Assembly (NCBI GenBank): GCA_963832875.1
Contig: CAWHWB010000003.1
Coordinates: 620,001-684,000, forward strand
Source of the DNA: AP-15 sp963832875
GTDB lineage: Bacteria; Pseudomonadota; Alphaproteobacteria; ATCC43930; CGMCC-115725
DNA: 64,000 nucleotides
Reading direction: 5' to 3'
The notes under the pieces are model-generated. The model was not told the DNA's origin and made no database searches. It worked only from the letters and a program-made list of their open reading frames with translations. The position numbers were made by a program, and so were the translations under genes. Below, piece after piece: positions 19,253 to 28,823 of the stretch. Within the stretch, counting starts at the first letter, position 1; each line of letters opens with the position of its first letter.

Positions 19253-22200
19253 CTAATCGGGCGCCGGGCTCGAACTGGCGATGCCGCCGGACCAATCCAA
19301 TTTAGGCGCCGCGGCGATCGTCGCCGGCAAAGGCTTGGTGGGCGAGAGGAGAAGCGGTTCGAGCTGCGGCCGGATCGCCTTCAATAAGTGGACCGCGAGC
19401 GCGCTGGTGAAATCGTAGCGCGCGGCAATCGCGCCCGGGACATAGGCCGTGATCGTGCCGAAGAACCGGTCGCCGAGAAAGAACGCAAAAGTCGCTGTGC
19501 GATCGACCACCCGCTGCGAGACCAGCCGGCCGCCGCTGCCGAAGCGGTCGAGCCGGTTGTCGCCGGTTCCGGTCTTGCCGCCGACCGGCAGCGGGCTGCC
19601 GTCCGCCAGATGATAGACGCCGCGCACCGCGGTCGCGGTGCCGTGCGCCACTACCGACAGCAATGCCTGCCGCACCGTTTCGGCCACCGCCGGGTCGAGC
19701 ACCCGCTGCGGTTGGGGCGTCATCGTCATGTCCGTCTCGTAGGGGGTGCCGACCGCGAAATCGAGCCGCTGCAGATCGACGGTCGGCAGCCGCATGCCGT
19801 CATTGACGATGATCCCGATCAGGCTGGCGAGCGCGTCAGGGCGGTCGCCCGAGCTGCCAAGGACGGTCCCCAGAGACGGGACGAGACGCGCGAATGGATA
19901 ACCCTGTTGCCGCCAATTCTGCAGAATCCGATCGAACGCACTCTCTTCGAGCAGGGTGCGGATGCGCAGAGTCTGCAAGTGCGCGCTGCGCGGTTCGAAC
20001 AGCCAGGCATAGACCTGTTGGCGGGCCGGCTCGCTCGCCCTCAGCATTTCGGCCCGCGACGCATTGGGGTGCTGCTGCAGATAAGCAACCAGCCACAGTT
20101 CAAGAGGGTGGACGCCGGCGATCGTGCCGCGGTCCTGCAGCGACACCTCGCGCGGGCTCGCCTCCCGATAAAGGTCCCAAAGACGATCGTCGTCGAGCCC
20201 CGCATCGGGCAACCGCCGCGTCAGAAACGCGGCAAGCGCGTCCTTGGTCGCGTCCGGACGCATCGTGCGGAAGACCACGGCCAGCCGCCGCGGATCCGGC
20301 CGGATGCGGCTCGCCAGCAGGTCCAGCGCCTCCTGCGGGGTCAGGCCGTGATAATCGCGCCAAAAGCGATCGAGGAACTGCTGCCCCTCCTGATCGGCGA
20401 AGCGCCATAGATAGAGCATGCGCCGCGGATCGCCGGGATCGCTCAAAAGTTCGGCCGTGCGCGGGCCGCCGGCCGCAATGTAGTAATCGACGACATCGCG
20501 CATCAGCCGGACAAAGGCGAGGTTGATCGAATTCGCGAAGGCCTCGGCGACACTCGGCTTTTCGTGGTTTTCCCATTTCGCGAAATTGACAAAGCTCTGC
20601 ATGCCGCCGCCGGTGAAGAACGTGCCCGGGCTGGCCGAATAGGTACGCGCCATCGCCGCGTCGAGCATCGGCGGCAGGCCGCGGTCTTTGGCGTCGGCGA
20701 GATAGCCAGCCGCCCATCGGGTGATCGGGTCGTCTTTCGCGGCGGCGGCGGCGGCGAGGAGCCGGCTACGCGGCCAGGTCGCGAACCGGCGATGCAGCCC
20801 GTCGACGATGTCGAGATAGGTGATCAGCGTACGCAATTTTGCGGTCGAGCCGAGCTGCAGTCTTGCGCCGGCATTGATGTCGAAGGGTTCGTTCAAGCTG
20901 TCGGCGCGAATCCGCACAAAGTTGCAACGGGCGCCGCGTTCATAGAGCACGACGCTCCAGGCGAGCCGAGAAGGATCGGCGCCGCCGAGCAATTGACGGC
21001 CGACGAGCCCCAAGGATCGGTCGTAAGCTGGATTACCGAGCTGCGACAGGACCTCGCCGATGCGCTGTTGGGCGGCGCTGTCGATGCTGGCCCAGCCGCT
21101 CAGGTCGAGCCGGTCGAGGGCATAGAGGTTCGGCAGATGGAGCCGGGCTACAAGCTCGTCGCTGAGCTGGCCGGCCGCCTGGTCGCCGGCCATGGGCGGC
21201 GGCGGCGCGGGCAGCTCTTCGCTGCGGAACTCGGGAGGTGCGGTCAAGGCCGCGTCGCGCAGCGCCGGGTCGATGACCCCGCCCGCGCTCAGCAGTTCTA
21301 GGTACCGGTCGGTCAGGGCGACCAGCGCCTCATGGTCGGCGTCGAGGTAATAGGCTGGTCGCCGCCCGGCCAGCAGCAGACTGAGGACCTGCCGATAGAT
21401 CTCGCCCTTGCGGGCCAACTGAGCCGCGGTCGCTTGCGGCCCGGTCAGCACCCGGTCGGCTTCGGAAAGATCGGTTCCGTACCAATGCCACAGCGCTTCC
21501 GGGAGGCCGATAATCTCGCCATAGCCGGGACGCGAGCCGAGTGGTTCGGTATCGAGATAGGCGGTCACGATATGGCGCCGCGCCGCCGTCGTGTCAGGAC
21601 CGTCGAGATAGGCCCGGGTTGTAGCGGTCACCATCTGTCGCAGCTTTTCGGCGATGGTCGGGGTACGCCCGCCGGGGGAGTGGCGGAATTTTTCGGTCTG
21701 GGTGGCAAGCGTGCTAGCGCCGCCGGCGCGAAGCCTGCGGTCGACGACGCCGGCGATCCGCCCGGCCGCGGCCAGCATGAACCGATCCCAGTTGACCGCG
21801 GGGTTGCGCCGGGGATCGTGCGGGGCGAACAGGTCGCGATCCTCGATATAAGAGAGGCTGGCGACGACCAGGGGCGGGATCGATGCGAAATTCGGATAAG
21901 TCCGCTCCGGGAACCGCGCATGATAGAGCGGCACGCCGTTGCGGTCGAACAGCTGCAAGCCGGCGCGGGTCTTCTCGCGATAAATGGCGTAGCCGCCGTC
22001 CTCGACAAAGCGTTCGAGCCAAGGCGACCAGCGGGCCTGGCGAGCGACCGTGAAACGGCCCGCTTCGAGTGCGCTGATGAACTTCGGCAACTCGGCGTAG
22101 CCGAGGCGCTTGTCGTAAGGGCCGCCCGTCGGGAAGAGGATTGTGCTGCTGGGCCCTGGACCGACCGAAAAGGTCATCTCCCGCGCCAGATGCGAAAAGA

Positions 22201-22387
22201 TCCGGGATTCGAGAAACGAGGTGCGGGTCTCGGCGGCGATGCCCCAGCCCAAGAGCGACAAAAGCGCCAGCACGGTCGCCACTCGCAGCAGGATGACGAT
22301 GCGCGCAAGCCGCCGGCTGTTCCGCCCGCGGCGGCGGCGCGTCCGGCGTCCGCCTTGCAGCAGATGTTCCCAGACCGCTGCGACCAT
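19253..22387 (-). CDS. Large bifunctional penicillin-binding protein (class A-like)
   Basis: The product is about 1044 residues. A basic cytoplasmic start precedes one membrane helix (ARIVILLRVATVLALLSLLGWG). The glycosyltransferase domain has the catalytic Glu in YIEDRDLF and a divergent GGASTLATQ loop. The transpeptidase domain has SxxK as GSTAK, SxN as NSINLAF and KTGTG. It builds and cross-links peptidoglycan in the periplasm. It is larger than usual, with long inserts around the transpeptidase motifs (for example DGLTPQEALDLLASRIRP). I favour ATG 22387; a TTG at 22426 is possible. It stands alone. Confidence 0.85.
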   Translation of the reverse strand: MVAAVWEHLLQGGRRTRRRRGRNSRRLARIVILLRVATVLALLSLLGWGIAAETRTSFLESRIFSHLAREMTFSVGPGPSSTILFPTGGPYDKRLGYAELPKFISALEAGRFTVARQARWSPWLERFVEDGGYAIYREKTRAGLQLFDRNGVPLYHARFPERTYPNFASIPPLVVASLSYIEDRDLFAPHDPRRNPAVNWDRFMLAAAGRIAGVVDRRLRAGGASTLATQTEKFRHSPGGRTPTIAEKLRQMVTATTRAYLDGPDTTAARRHIVTAYLDTEPLGSRPGYGEIIGLPEALWHWYGTDLSEADRVLTGPQATAAQLARKGEIYRQVLSLLLAGRRPAYYLDADHEALVALTDRYLELLSAGGVIDPALRDAALTAPPEFRSEELPAPPPPMAGDQAAGQLSDELVARLHLPNLYALDRLDLSGWASIDSAAQQRIGEVLSQLGNPAYDRSLGLVGRQLLGGADPSRLAWSVVLYERGARCNFVRIRADSLNEPFDINAGARLQLGSTAKLRTLITYLDIVDGLHRRFATWPRSRLLAAAAAAKDDPITRWAAGYLADAKDRGLPPMLDAAMARTYSASPGTFFTGGGMQSFVNFAKWENHEKPSVAEAFANSINLAFVRLMRDVVDYYIAAGGPRTAELLSDPGDPRRMLYLWRFADQEGQQFLDRFWRDYHGLTPQEALDLLASRIRPDPRRLAVVFRTMRPDATKDALAAFLTRRLPDAGLDDDRLWDLYREASPREVSLQDRGTIAGVHPLELWLVAYLQQHPNASRAEMLRASEPARQQVYAWLFEPRSAHLQTLRIRTLLEESAFDRILQNWRQQGYPFARLVPSLGTVLGSSGDRPDALASLIGIIVNDGMRLPTVDLQRLDFAVGTPYETDMTMTPQPQRVLDPAVAETVRQALLSVVAHGTATAVRGVYHLADGSPLPVGGKTGTGDNRLDRFGSGGRLVSQRVVDRTATFAFFLGDRFFGTITAYVPGAIAARYDFTSALAVHLLKAIRPQLEPLLLSPTKPLPATIAAAPKLDWSGGIASSSPAPD

Positions 22388-22534
22388 GGGGGCTGCCCCG
22401 ACCCTTTCTGATGTGGCCGCAGGCAAACGCCCGGCAACTCAATCCGATCCGTCGTATTCGCCGAATACGAGGGCGCGTTGCCTGAGCCGACGTTAGGCGC
22501 GAGCCGCGGCTTTAGGCGCTCGCCCCGCGGGTGC

Positions 22535-22783
22535 TTAGCCGCCGCCGATCTTCGGGATCAGATAGACTTCGCTGTCGGCGGCGAGCGGCGCCAGATAGGC
22601 ATCCTGGTAGATCTCGCCGTTGATCGCCACCGCCATCCCTTCCTCGACCTGATGGCCGAGGCCGGGAAAGCGGCGGTCGAGCTCGAGGATCAACCGGCGG
22701 AAATTATTCGCCTCCACGTCGAACTCGGAGAGCCCGCCGGTAAACCGGCGGGCCGCCTGGCCCGAGATTACGATGTGGGGCAT
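22535..22783 (-). CDS. MoaD/ThiS-family small sulfur-carrier-like protein
   Basis: The 82-residue beta-grasp protein starts MPHIVISGQAARRFTGG and ends PKIGGG with the C-terminal di-glycine needed for adenylation and thiocarboxylate formation. AINGEIYQDAYLAPLAADSEVYLIP is the family's typical second half. It lies 10 bases downstream of a molybdenum hydroxylase large subunit, so a sulfur-donor role in molybdopterin synthesis or cofactor sulfuration is likely. The start ATG 22783 has GGAG upstream, just inside the stop of the preceding gene. Confidence 0.85.
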   Translation of the reverse strand: MPHIVISGQAARRFTGGLSEFDVEANNFRRLILELDRRFPGLGHQVEEGMAVAINGEIYQDAYLAPLAADSEVYLIPKIGGG

Positions 22784-22793
22784 CGACGCTACT

Positions 22794-25085
22794 CTACTCC
22801 GCCGCCTTGAGCACCGGCTCGCGTGCGTCGAGTGCGGCGCGCAGCCGCGGCGGCGACATCGGCAGGTCGCGCAGCCGTACCCCCGTCGCATCGGCGATCG
22901 CATTGGCGACGGCCGCCATCGGCGGCACGATCGGCACCTCGCCGACGCCCTTGGCGCCGAACGGATGCCGCGGGTTCGGGACTTCGACCATGACGGTCTC
23001 GATCATCGGCATATCGGACGCGACCGGGCAGCGGTAGTCGAGAAAGCCCGGATTCTCCATCCGCCCATCCTTGTCGTAGATATACTCCTCGTTCAAGGCC
23101 CAACCGACGCCCTGGGTGACGCCACCCTGGATCTGGCCCTCGACATACGAAGGATGGATCGCCCGGCCGACATCCTGCACCGCGGTATAGCGCAGGATCT
23201 TGACCGCACCGGTTTCCTTGTCGACCTCGACATCGCAGATATGGGTGGCAAAGCCGGGGCCGGCGCCTTGCGCGTTTATCGACACCTCGGCGCTGATCGG
23301 CCCGCCGGTCCGCCCCGCCTTGAGCGCGATCTCGGCCAACGGCAACGGCTCGAAGCTGCCGGCGTTGGCGCCGGCCGGATAAGCGCAGCCATCCCTCCAT
23401 TCGACCGCGTCGGGGCTGATGTCCCAGATCATCGCAGCCCGCCGCTTCAGCTGGTCGACGACCTTTTCGGCGGCCTGGGTCGCCGCCATCCCGGTGGCGA
23501 AGGTCACTCGGCTGCCGCCGGTCAGGAACGAAAACCCGATCGAACTGGTGTCGCCGACGATCGGACGGACCTTTTCGACCGGAATGCCGAGCACCTCGGC
23601 GGCCATCATCGCGATCGAGGCGCGCGAGCCGCCGATGTCTGGGTTACCCGAGACGACGACCGCGGTGCCGTCCTCGTTGATGTGGCAGGCAGCACTCAAC
23701 TCGCCGCCGATGTTGAACCAGAAGCCCGAGGCGACGCCGCGTCCCTGGTTGGGGCCGAGCTTTTCCTTTAGGTGCGGGTGGTTCTTGGCCGCGTCGACGG
23801 TGTCGGCATAGCCGATATTAACGTAGGTCGGCCCGTGCGCCGCCTTCGTGCCGTCCTTGGCGGCATTTTTGGCGCGCAGCACCAGCGGGTCGATGCCGAG
23901 CTGGCCGGCCAGTTCGTCAACGCAGCTTTCGACGCCGAAGGACGAAATCGGCGCGCCCGGCGCGCGATAGGCCGCCACCTTTGGGCGGTTGGAGACGACA
24001 TCGTAGCCGACGATGTTGACGTTCGGAATGTCGTACATCGCAAAGCCGCACATGCAACCCGGACCCACCGGCGAGCCGGGGAAGGCGCCGGCCTGATACT
24101 TCAGCGTGAGCTCGGCAGCGACGAGCGTGCCGTCCTTCTTGGCGCCGAGCCTGACTTCGATAACGCCGCCCGAGGTCGGCCCGGTGCCGCGGAAAACCTC
24201 TTCGCGGCTCATCACCATCTTGACCGGCCGACCGGACTTCCGCGCCAACGCCAGGGCCAGCGGTTCGAGGTAGACCAAAGTCTTGCCACCGAACCCGCCG
24301 CCGATTTCGGCCGGGATCGCGCGGATCTGCGAAATGTCGATGCCGAGCAGTTTGGCGCAATAGGCGCGCACCATGAACTGACCCTGGCTCGAGCTCCAGA
24401 TCGTGCATTGTCCATCGGCCGCCATCGAGACGACGCAGGCATGCGGCTCGATATAGGCCTGGTGCACCGGCTTGGTCGTATAGCGCCGCTCAATGATGAC
24501 ATCGGCCTCGCGGAAGCCCGCCTCGGCGTCACCCTTGGTAAAGGCCACCCGCTTGGCGATGTTGGAAGGATGGGTCGGCTTGGGATCGACGCCTTGCGTA
24601 AACAAATCGTCATGCAGCAGCGGGGCGTCGGGCTTCATCGCCTCTTCGACATCGATGACGTGCGGCAGCACGTGATAGTCGACCTCGATCAGCTCGCACG
24701 CCTGCTCGGCGATCGCCGGAGAGATCGCGGCGACCGCGGCCACGGCGTGCCCGTCATAGAGCGCCCGCTCGCGCGCCATGCAGTTGCGTGACAGGTCGCG
24801 GAAGTTCATCGGCCCCTCGCCGACAAACGCTTCCTCCGACGCGATCGGCGGGAAATCTTCCCAGGTGATCACCGCCTTGACCCCGGGCAATGCCTTGGCC
24901 TTTTCGGTGTTGATCGACAGGATGCGGGCATGCGCGTGCGGGCTGCGCTTGACCTTGCCCCACAGCATGCCGGGCATCACCATGTCGGCGCCGAAATTGG
25001 CGCGACCGGTGACCTTGTCGACCCCGTCGGGGCGGATCGGGCGGGTGCCGACAACCTTTTGAAATTCCTTCGCGATAAACGTCAT
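22794..25085 (-). CDS. Molybdenum hydroxylase large subunit (xanthine dehydrogenase family), copy 2
   Basis: The 763-residue molybdopterin-binding subunit has the family features RPDGVDKVTGRANFGADM at the start, the Mo-pterin loops SSSQGQFM and GGGFGGKT, an active-site loop AYRAPGAP, and the catalytic Glu in GAKGVGEV near the C-terminus. The loop differs from the AYxCSFR and AYRGAGR forms of CO dehydrogenases, so CO is not supported as the substrate. It is about as long as the neighbouring copy and clearly paralogous. GGAGGTGAGG precedes ATG 25085. The stem-loop at 25131-25164 separates it from copy 1. Confidence 0.92.
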   Translation of the reverse strand: MTFIAKEFQKVVGTRPIRPDGVDKVTGRANFGADMVMPGMLWGKVKRSPHAHARILSINTEKAKALPGVKAVITWEDFPPIASEEAFVGEGPMNFRDLSRNCMARERALYDGHAVAAVAAISPAIAEQACELIEVDYHVLPHVIDVEEAMKPDAPLLHDDLFTQGVDPKPTHPSNIAKRVAFTKGDAEAGFREADVIIERRYTTKPVHQAYIEPHACVVSMAADGQCTIWSSSQGQFMVRAYCAKLLGIDISQIRAIPAEIGGGFGGKTLVYLEPLALALARKSGRPVKMVMSREEVFRGTGPTSGGVIEVRLGAKKDGTLVAAELTLKYQAGAFPGSPVGPGCMCGFAMYDIPNVNIVGYDVVSNRPKVAAYRAPGAPISSFGVESCVDELAGQLGIDPLVLRAKNAAKDGTKAAHGPTYVNIGYADTVDAAKNHPHLKEKLGPNQGRGVASGFWFNIGGELSAACHINEDGTAVVVSGNPDIGGSRASIAMMAAEVLGIPVEKVRPIVGDTSSIGFSFLTGGSRVTFATGMAATQAAEKVVDQLKRRAAMIWDISPDAVEWRDGCAYPAGANAGSFEPLPLAEIALKAGRTGGPISAEVSINAQGAGPGFATHICDVEVDKETGAVKILRYTAVQDVGRAIHPSYVEGQIQGGVTQGVGWALNEEYIYDKDGRMENPGFLDYRCPVASDMPMIETVMVEVPNPRHPFGAKGVGEVPIVPPMAAVANAIADATGVRLRDLPMSPPRLRAALDAREPVLKAAE

Positions 25086-25130
25086 GAAACCTCACCTCCG
25101 GTGAGCCCCTTACCTCTCGCTGACGCGGGT

Positions 25131-25164
25131 CCGTCCCGATCCCCGCGAGCGGGGATCGGGACGG
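25131..25164. terminator. Perfect 15-bp stem-loop between the two large-subunit genes
   Basis: CCGTCCCGATCCCCG (25131-25145), a CGAG loop and CGGGGATCGGGACGG (25150-25164) form a perfect hairpin in the 95-base gap. No T-run follows it, so it may be an attenuator, an mRNA-stability element or a mobile palindrome rather than a true terminator. It would lower expression of the distal genes. Confidence 0.6.
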
Positions 25165-25180
25165 GGTGAGGGGCAGTTAT

Positions 25181-27472
25181 CTACTCCGCGGCGTGGCGCA
25201 CCGGCTCCGACTGGTCGAGCGCCGCCAACAGCCGCGGCGGCGACATCGGCAAGTCGCGCAACCGGATCCCGGTAGCGTCGGCGATGGCGTTGGCGACCGC
25301 GGCCATCGGCGGCACGATTGGCACCTCGCCGACGCCGCGCGCGCCGAACGGATGGCGCGGGTTCGGCACCTCGACCATGACCGTGTCGATCATCGGCATG
25401 TCCGAGGCGACCGGGCAGCGATAGTCGAGAAAGCCCGGATTTTCGAGCCGCCCGTCCTTGTCGTAGATGTATTCTTCGCTCAATGCCCAGCCGATCCCCT
25501 GGGTCACACCACCCTGCATCTGCCCCTCGACATAAGAGGGATGGATCGCGCGGCCGACATCCTGGATCGCGGTATAGCGCAGAATCTTGACGTGGCCCGT
25601 TTCCCGGTCGACCTCGACGTCGCAGATATGGGTCGTGAACCCCGGCCCCTGGCCCTGCGCGTTGATCTGGATCTCGGCGCTGATCGGACCGCCGGTGCGC
25701 GCCGATTTGGCGGCGAGCTCCTCCAGCGGCAACGGATCGAAGCCGCCGGCATTGGCGCCGGCGGGATAGGCCTTGCCGTCCTTCCACTCGACCGCCTCGG
25801 GACTGATGTCCCAGGTCACCGCGGCGCGCTTTTTGAGCTCTTCAACGACCTTCTGAGCCGCCTGAGTCACCGCCATGCCGCCGGCAAAAGTGACGCGGCT
25901 GCCGCCGGTCGAGGCGCTGAAACCGATTGCGGTCGTGTCGCCGACCACCGGGCGGACATTCTCGAACGGAACGCCCAGCACCTCGGCCACCATCATCGCC
26001 ATCGAGGCCCGCGAGCCGCCGATATCGGGATGGCCTTCGGTCACCGTAATGGTGCCGTCTTCGTTGACGTGGCAGGCGGCACTCGATTCGCCGCCGGCAT
26101 TGTGCCAAAACCCCGAGGCGATGCCGCGCCCCTGGTTCGGTCCGAGCTTCGCTTTCAGGTGTTCGGTCGCCCTCGCGGCTTCGAGCGTCTTTTGATAGCC
26201 GATATTGACCCAGGTCGGTCCGTGCGCCGCCTTGGTTCCGTCCTTGGCCCCGTTGATCTCGCGCAGCTGCAGCGGGTCTATCTTTAGCTCGCGGGCCAAC
26301 TCGTCCATGCAGCTTTCGACCGCAAACGAGCCGATCGGTGCGCCGGGCGCGCGATAGGCAGCGACCTTGGGACGGTTGCACAGCACGTCGTAGCCGATCG
26401 AATCGACATTCGGCAGATCGTACGGCGCGAAGCCGCAAATGCAGCCTTGCTGGACCGGCGAACCCGGGAACGCGCCCGACTGGTATTTGAGCACGGCCCT
26501 CGCGGCGGTGATATGGCCATCCCTCTTGGCGCCGAGCTTGACTTCGATGACGGCGCCCGAGGTCGGTCCGGTTCCCCGGAACACCTCCTCGCGACTCATC
26601 ACGATCTTGACCGGGCGGCCTGATTTCTTCGACAGCATGTAGGCGACCGGCTCGAGATAGACGATCGTCTTGCCGCCAAAGCCGCCGCCGATCTCGGCCG
26701 GGATCGCCCGGATGTTGGCGATGTCGGCGCCGACGATGCGCGCGGTGTAGCCGCGGACCATGAACTGGCCCTGGCTCGAACTCCAGATCGTGGTTTGCCC
26801 GTCCGGCGCCACCGAAACGACGCAAGCATGAGGCTCGATGTAGCCTTGATGCACGGGTTTTGTCGTGTAGCGCCGCTCGACGACGATTTCGGCGTCGCGA
26901 AACCCTGCCTCGACGTCGCCTTTGGTGAAGCGCACCATCTTGGCGACGTTCGAGGGCTTGGTCGGCTTGGGCTCGACGCCGGAGGTGAAGATGTCGTCGA
27001 GCAACACCGGCGCGTCCGGAGCCATCGCCGCCTCGACGTCCATGACGTGCGGCAATACCTCGTACTCGACCTCGATCAGATCGAGCGCCTGCTCGGCGAT
27101 CGCCGGCGAGATCGCGGCCACCGCGGCCACCGCATGCCCTTCGTACAGCGCCTTGCCCTTGGCCATGCAGTTGCGCGACAGGTCGCGCAGATTGGCCGGT
27201 GCAGCGCCGATAAACGCTCGCGCCGGGGTGATGTCCGGGAAATCGGCGCGGGTGGTGACCGCCTTGACGCCGGGCAGAGCCATCGCCTTGTCGGTATTGA
27301 TCGAGACGATGCGGGCATGCGCGTGCGGGCTGCGCTTGACCTTGCCCCACAGCATGCCCGGCATCACCATGTCGGCGCCGAAATTGGCGCGGCCCGTGAC
27401 CTTGTCGACGCCGTCCGGGCGAATGGGGCGAGTGCCGACGACCTTGAGGCTTTCTTTGTCGAGGAAACTCAT
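25181..27472 (-). CDS. Molybdenum hydroxylase large subunit (xanthine dehydrogenase family), copy 1
   Basis: The 763-residue protein is collinear and highly similar to copy 2, with RPDGVDKVTGRANFGADM, SSSQGQFM, AYRAPGAP and the catalytic Glu in GARGVGEV. Differences cluster in the N-terminal segment (DFPDITPARAFIGAAPANLR) and around the substrate loop (GSFAVES against SSFGVES). The start is ATG 27472, overlapping the iron-sulfur gene by four bases with AGGAGG inside it. The frame open further upstream belongs to that gene. Together with its partners it would oxidise a still unknown aldehyde, N-heterocycle or CoA-type substrate. Confidence 0.93.
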   Translation of the reverse strand: MSFLDKESLKVVGTRPIRPDGVDKVTGRANFGADMVMPGMLWGKVKRSPHAHARIVSINTDKAMALPGVKAVTTRADFPDITPARAFIGAAPANLRDLSRNCMAKGKALYEGHAVAAVAAISPAIAEQALDLIEVEYEVLPHVMDVEAAMAPDAPVLLDDIFTSGVEPKPTKPSNVAKMVRFTKGDVEAGFRDAEIVVERRYTTKPVHQGYIEPHACVVSVAPDGQTTIWSSSQGQFMVRGYTARIVGADIANIRAIPAEIGGGFGGKTIVYLEPVAYMLSKKSGRPVKIVMSREEVFRGTGPTSGAVIEVKLGAKRDGHITAARAVLKYQSGAFPGSPVQQGCICGFAPYDLPNVDSIGYDVLCNRPKVAAYRAPGAPIGSFAVESCMDELARELKIDPLQLREINGAKDGTKAAHGPTWVNIGYQKTLEAARATEHLKAKLGPNQGRGIASGFWHNAGGESSAACHVNEDGTITVTEGHPDIGGSRASMAMMVAEVLGVPFENVRPVVGDTTAIGFSASTGGSRVTFAGGMAVTQAAQKVVEELKKRAAVTWDISPEAVEWKDGKAYPAGANAGGFDPLPLEELAAKSARTGGPISAEIQINAQGQGPGFTTHICDVEVDRETGHVKILRYTAIQDVGRAIHPSYVEGQMQGGVTQGIGWALSEEYIYDKDGRLENPGFLDYRCPVASDMPMIDTVMVEVPNPRHPFGARGVGEVPIVPPMAAVANAIADATGIRLRDLPMSPPRLLAALDQSEPVRHAAE

Positions 27473-27954
27473 CGCCCGGCCTCCTGTCGCATCTCGGCGG
27501 CAGCGTCGAGCACCGCACGGATGATTTTGTCGTAACCGGTACAGCGGCACAAATTGCCGGCGAGCCAGTAGCGCGTCTCCTCCTCGGTCGGGTTCAAATT
27601 CTCGTCGAGCAGCGCCTTCGCCGCGACGATGAATCCCGGGGTGCAGAACCCGCATTGCAAAGCGGCGTGCTCAAGGAACTTCTGCTGCACCGGGTGCAGC
27701 TTCTCCCCCTGGGCGATGCCCTCCACGGTTTGGATCTTGCGCCCTTCGGCCTCGGCGCCAAGCATCAGGCACGAGCAGGCGATCTTGCCGTCGACGATGA
27801 CGGTGCAGGCGCCGCAGTCACCCGAGCTGCAGCCTTCCTTGCTGCCGGTCAGGTTGAGCTCGTCGCGCAACACGTCGAGCAGCGTCTGCTGCGGCTCGCA
27901 CAGGAATTCGACAGGCTCGCCGTTGATGATGGTCGATACGTGGTGTTTGGCCAT
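27469..27954 (-). CDS. (2Fe-2S) small subunit of molybdenum hydroxylase
   Basis: The 161-residue protein has two 2Fe-2S clusters. The plant-ferredoxin type has Cys in GCSSGDCGACTV (about 42-50) plus CSC further on; the alpha-helical type has QCGFCTPGF (about 101-105) and LCRCTGY (about 135-139). It carries electrons from molybdopterin to FAD. It overlaps the large-subunit gene (ATGA) and the FAD gene by one base, so all three are translated together. GGAG lies before its ATG. Confidence 0.95.
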   Translation of the reverse strand: MAKHHVSTIINGEPVEFLCEPQQTLLDVLRDELNLTGSKEGCSSGDCGACTVIVDGKIACSCLMLGAEAEGRKIQTVEGIAQGEKLHPVQQKFLEHAALQCGFCTPGFIVAAKALLDENLNPTEEETRYWLAGNLCRCTGYDKIIRAVLDAAAEMRQEAGR

Positions 27955-28823
27955 TAGCGTGCTCCAGCGCGTTCAAAGGCAATGGCGGCCGCGCGGCGCG
28001 CCAGCACGCCGGCGACCTTGATCCGGTATTCGATGGTGCCGCGCTTGTCGGTGATCGGGTTGCAGGCGCCCCCCGCCGCGGCGTCGAGTGCCGCCAAGGT
28101 CGGCTCGTCGAGCTTGTGCCCGATCAGCGCCTTGGCAGACGCTTCGCAGATGATCTGGGTCGGCGCCACCGCGCCGAGGACAACCCGCGCGTCGGTGCAC
28201 GCGCCGCTATTATCGAGCGTGACGTTGACCGCGCAGCCGACGACGGCGATATCCATCTCGGTACGCGGGATAAAGCGCAGATAGGCGTCGGACTGGTGCG
28301 GCTTTGGTTTTGGGATGTGAAACTCGACGATGAACTCGCCCTTTTCGAGCGAGGTGCGGCCGGGCCCGGTGACGATTGCCTCGACCGGGGCTTCGCGTTT
28401 GCCGCCGGGGCCGGCGATCACGCAAGTCGCGCGCGCCGCGATCATCGCCGGGACGCTGTCGGCCGCCGGCGAGGCGTTGCACAGATTGCCGGCGAGCGAG
28501 GCGCGCCCTTGGATCTGTTCCGAGCCGATCAAATCCATGCCCTCGACGATCCCCGGCCAGGCATTGGTCAGCGCCTCGTTTTCGAACAGCATCGTCCCCG
28601 GCGTCGAGGCGCCGATGACGAATTGGTTCGCCTCCTCGCGAATGCCGATCATCCCCGGAATTCGCTTGGTGTCGACGATCAACTCGGGCCGGGTCCGACC
28701 CGAGCGCAGCTGCACCAAAAGATCGGTCCCACCGGCCAGCACTTTGGCCATGCCGGAACTCCCGGCCAAAATCTTGACGGCCTCGTCGACGCTCGTCGGT
28801 GCGGAAAAGCTCAAACTGGGCAT
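27954..28823 (-). CDS. FAD-binding medium subunit of molybdenum hydroxylase
   Basis: The 289-residue protein belongs to the CoxM/xanthine dehydrogenase FAD family. KVLAGGTDLLVQLR is the first FAD-binding motif (about 28-41), and ASLAGNLCNASPAADSVPA is the second (about 107-125). ARVVLGAVAPTQI marks the C-terminal domain. It takes electrons from the iron-sulfur subunit to the final acceptor. I chose ATG 28823, with AGGAG nine bases away; the longer frame adds 29 residues without homology. It is the first gene of the five-gene operon. Confidence 0.93.
   Translation of the reverse strand: MPSLSFSAPTSVDEAVKILAGSSGMAKVLAGGTDLLVQLRSGRTRPELIVDTKRIPGMIGIREEANQFVIGASTPGTMLFENEALTNAWPGIVEGMDLIGSEQIQGRASLAGNLCNASPAADSVPAMIAARATCVIAGPGGKREAPVEAIVTGPGRTSLEKGEFIVEFHIPKPKPHQSDAYLRFIPRTEMDIAVVGCAVNVTLDNSGACTDARVVLGAVAPTQIICEASAKALIGHKLDEPTLAALDAAAGGACNPITDKRGTIEYRIKVAGVLARRAAAIAFERAGAR

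Noticed and set aside
22794..27472. Carbon monoxide dehydrogenase (coxL) for the two large subunits
   Set aside because: The active-site loop is AYRAPGAP, not the AYxCSFR of form I or AYRGAGR of form II, so CO oxidation is not supported.
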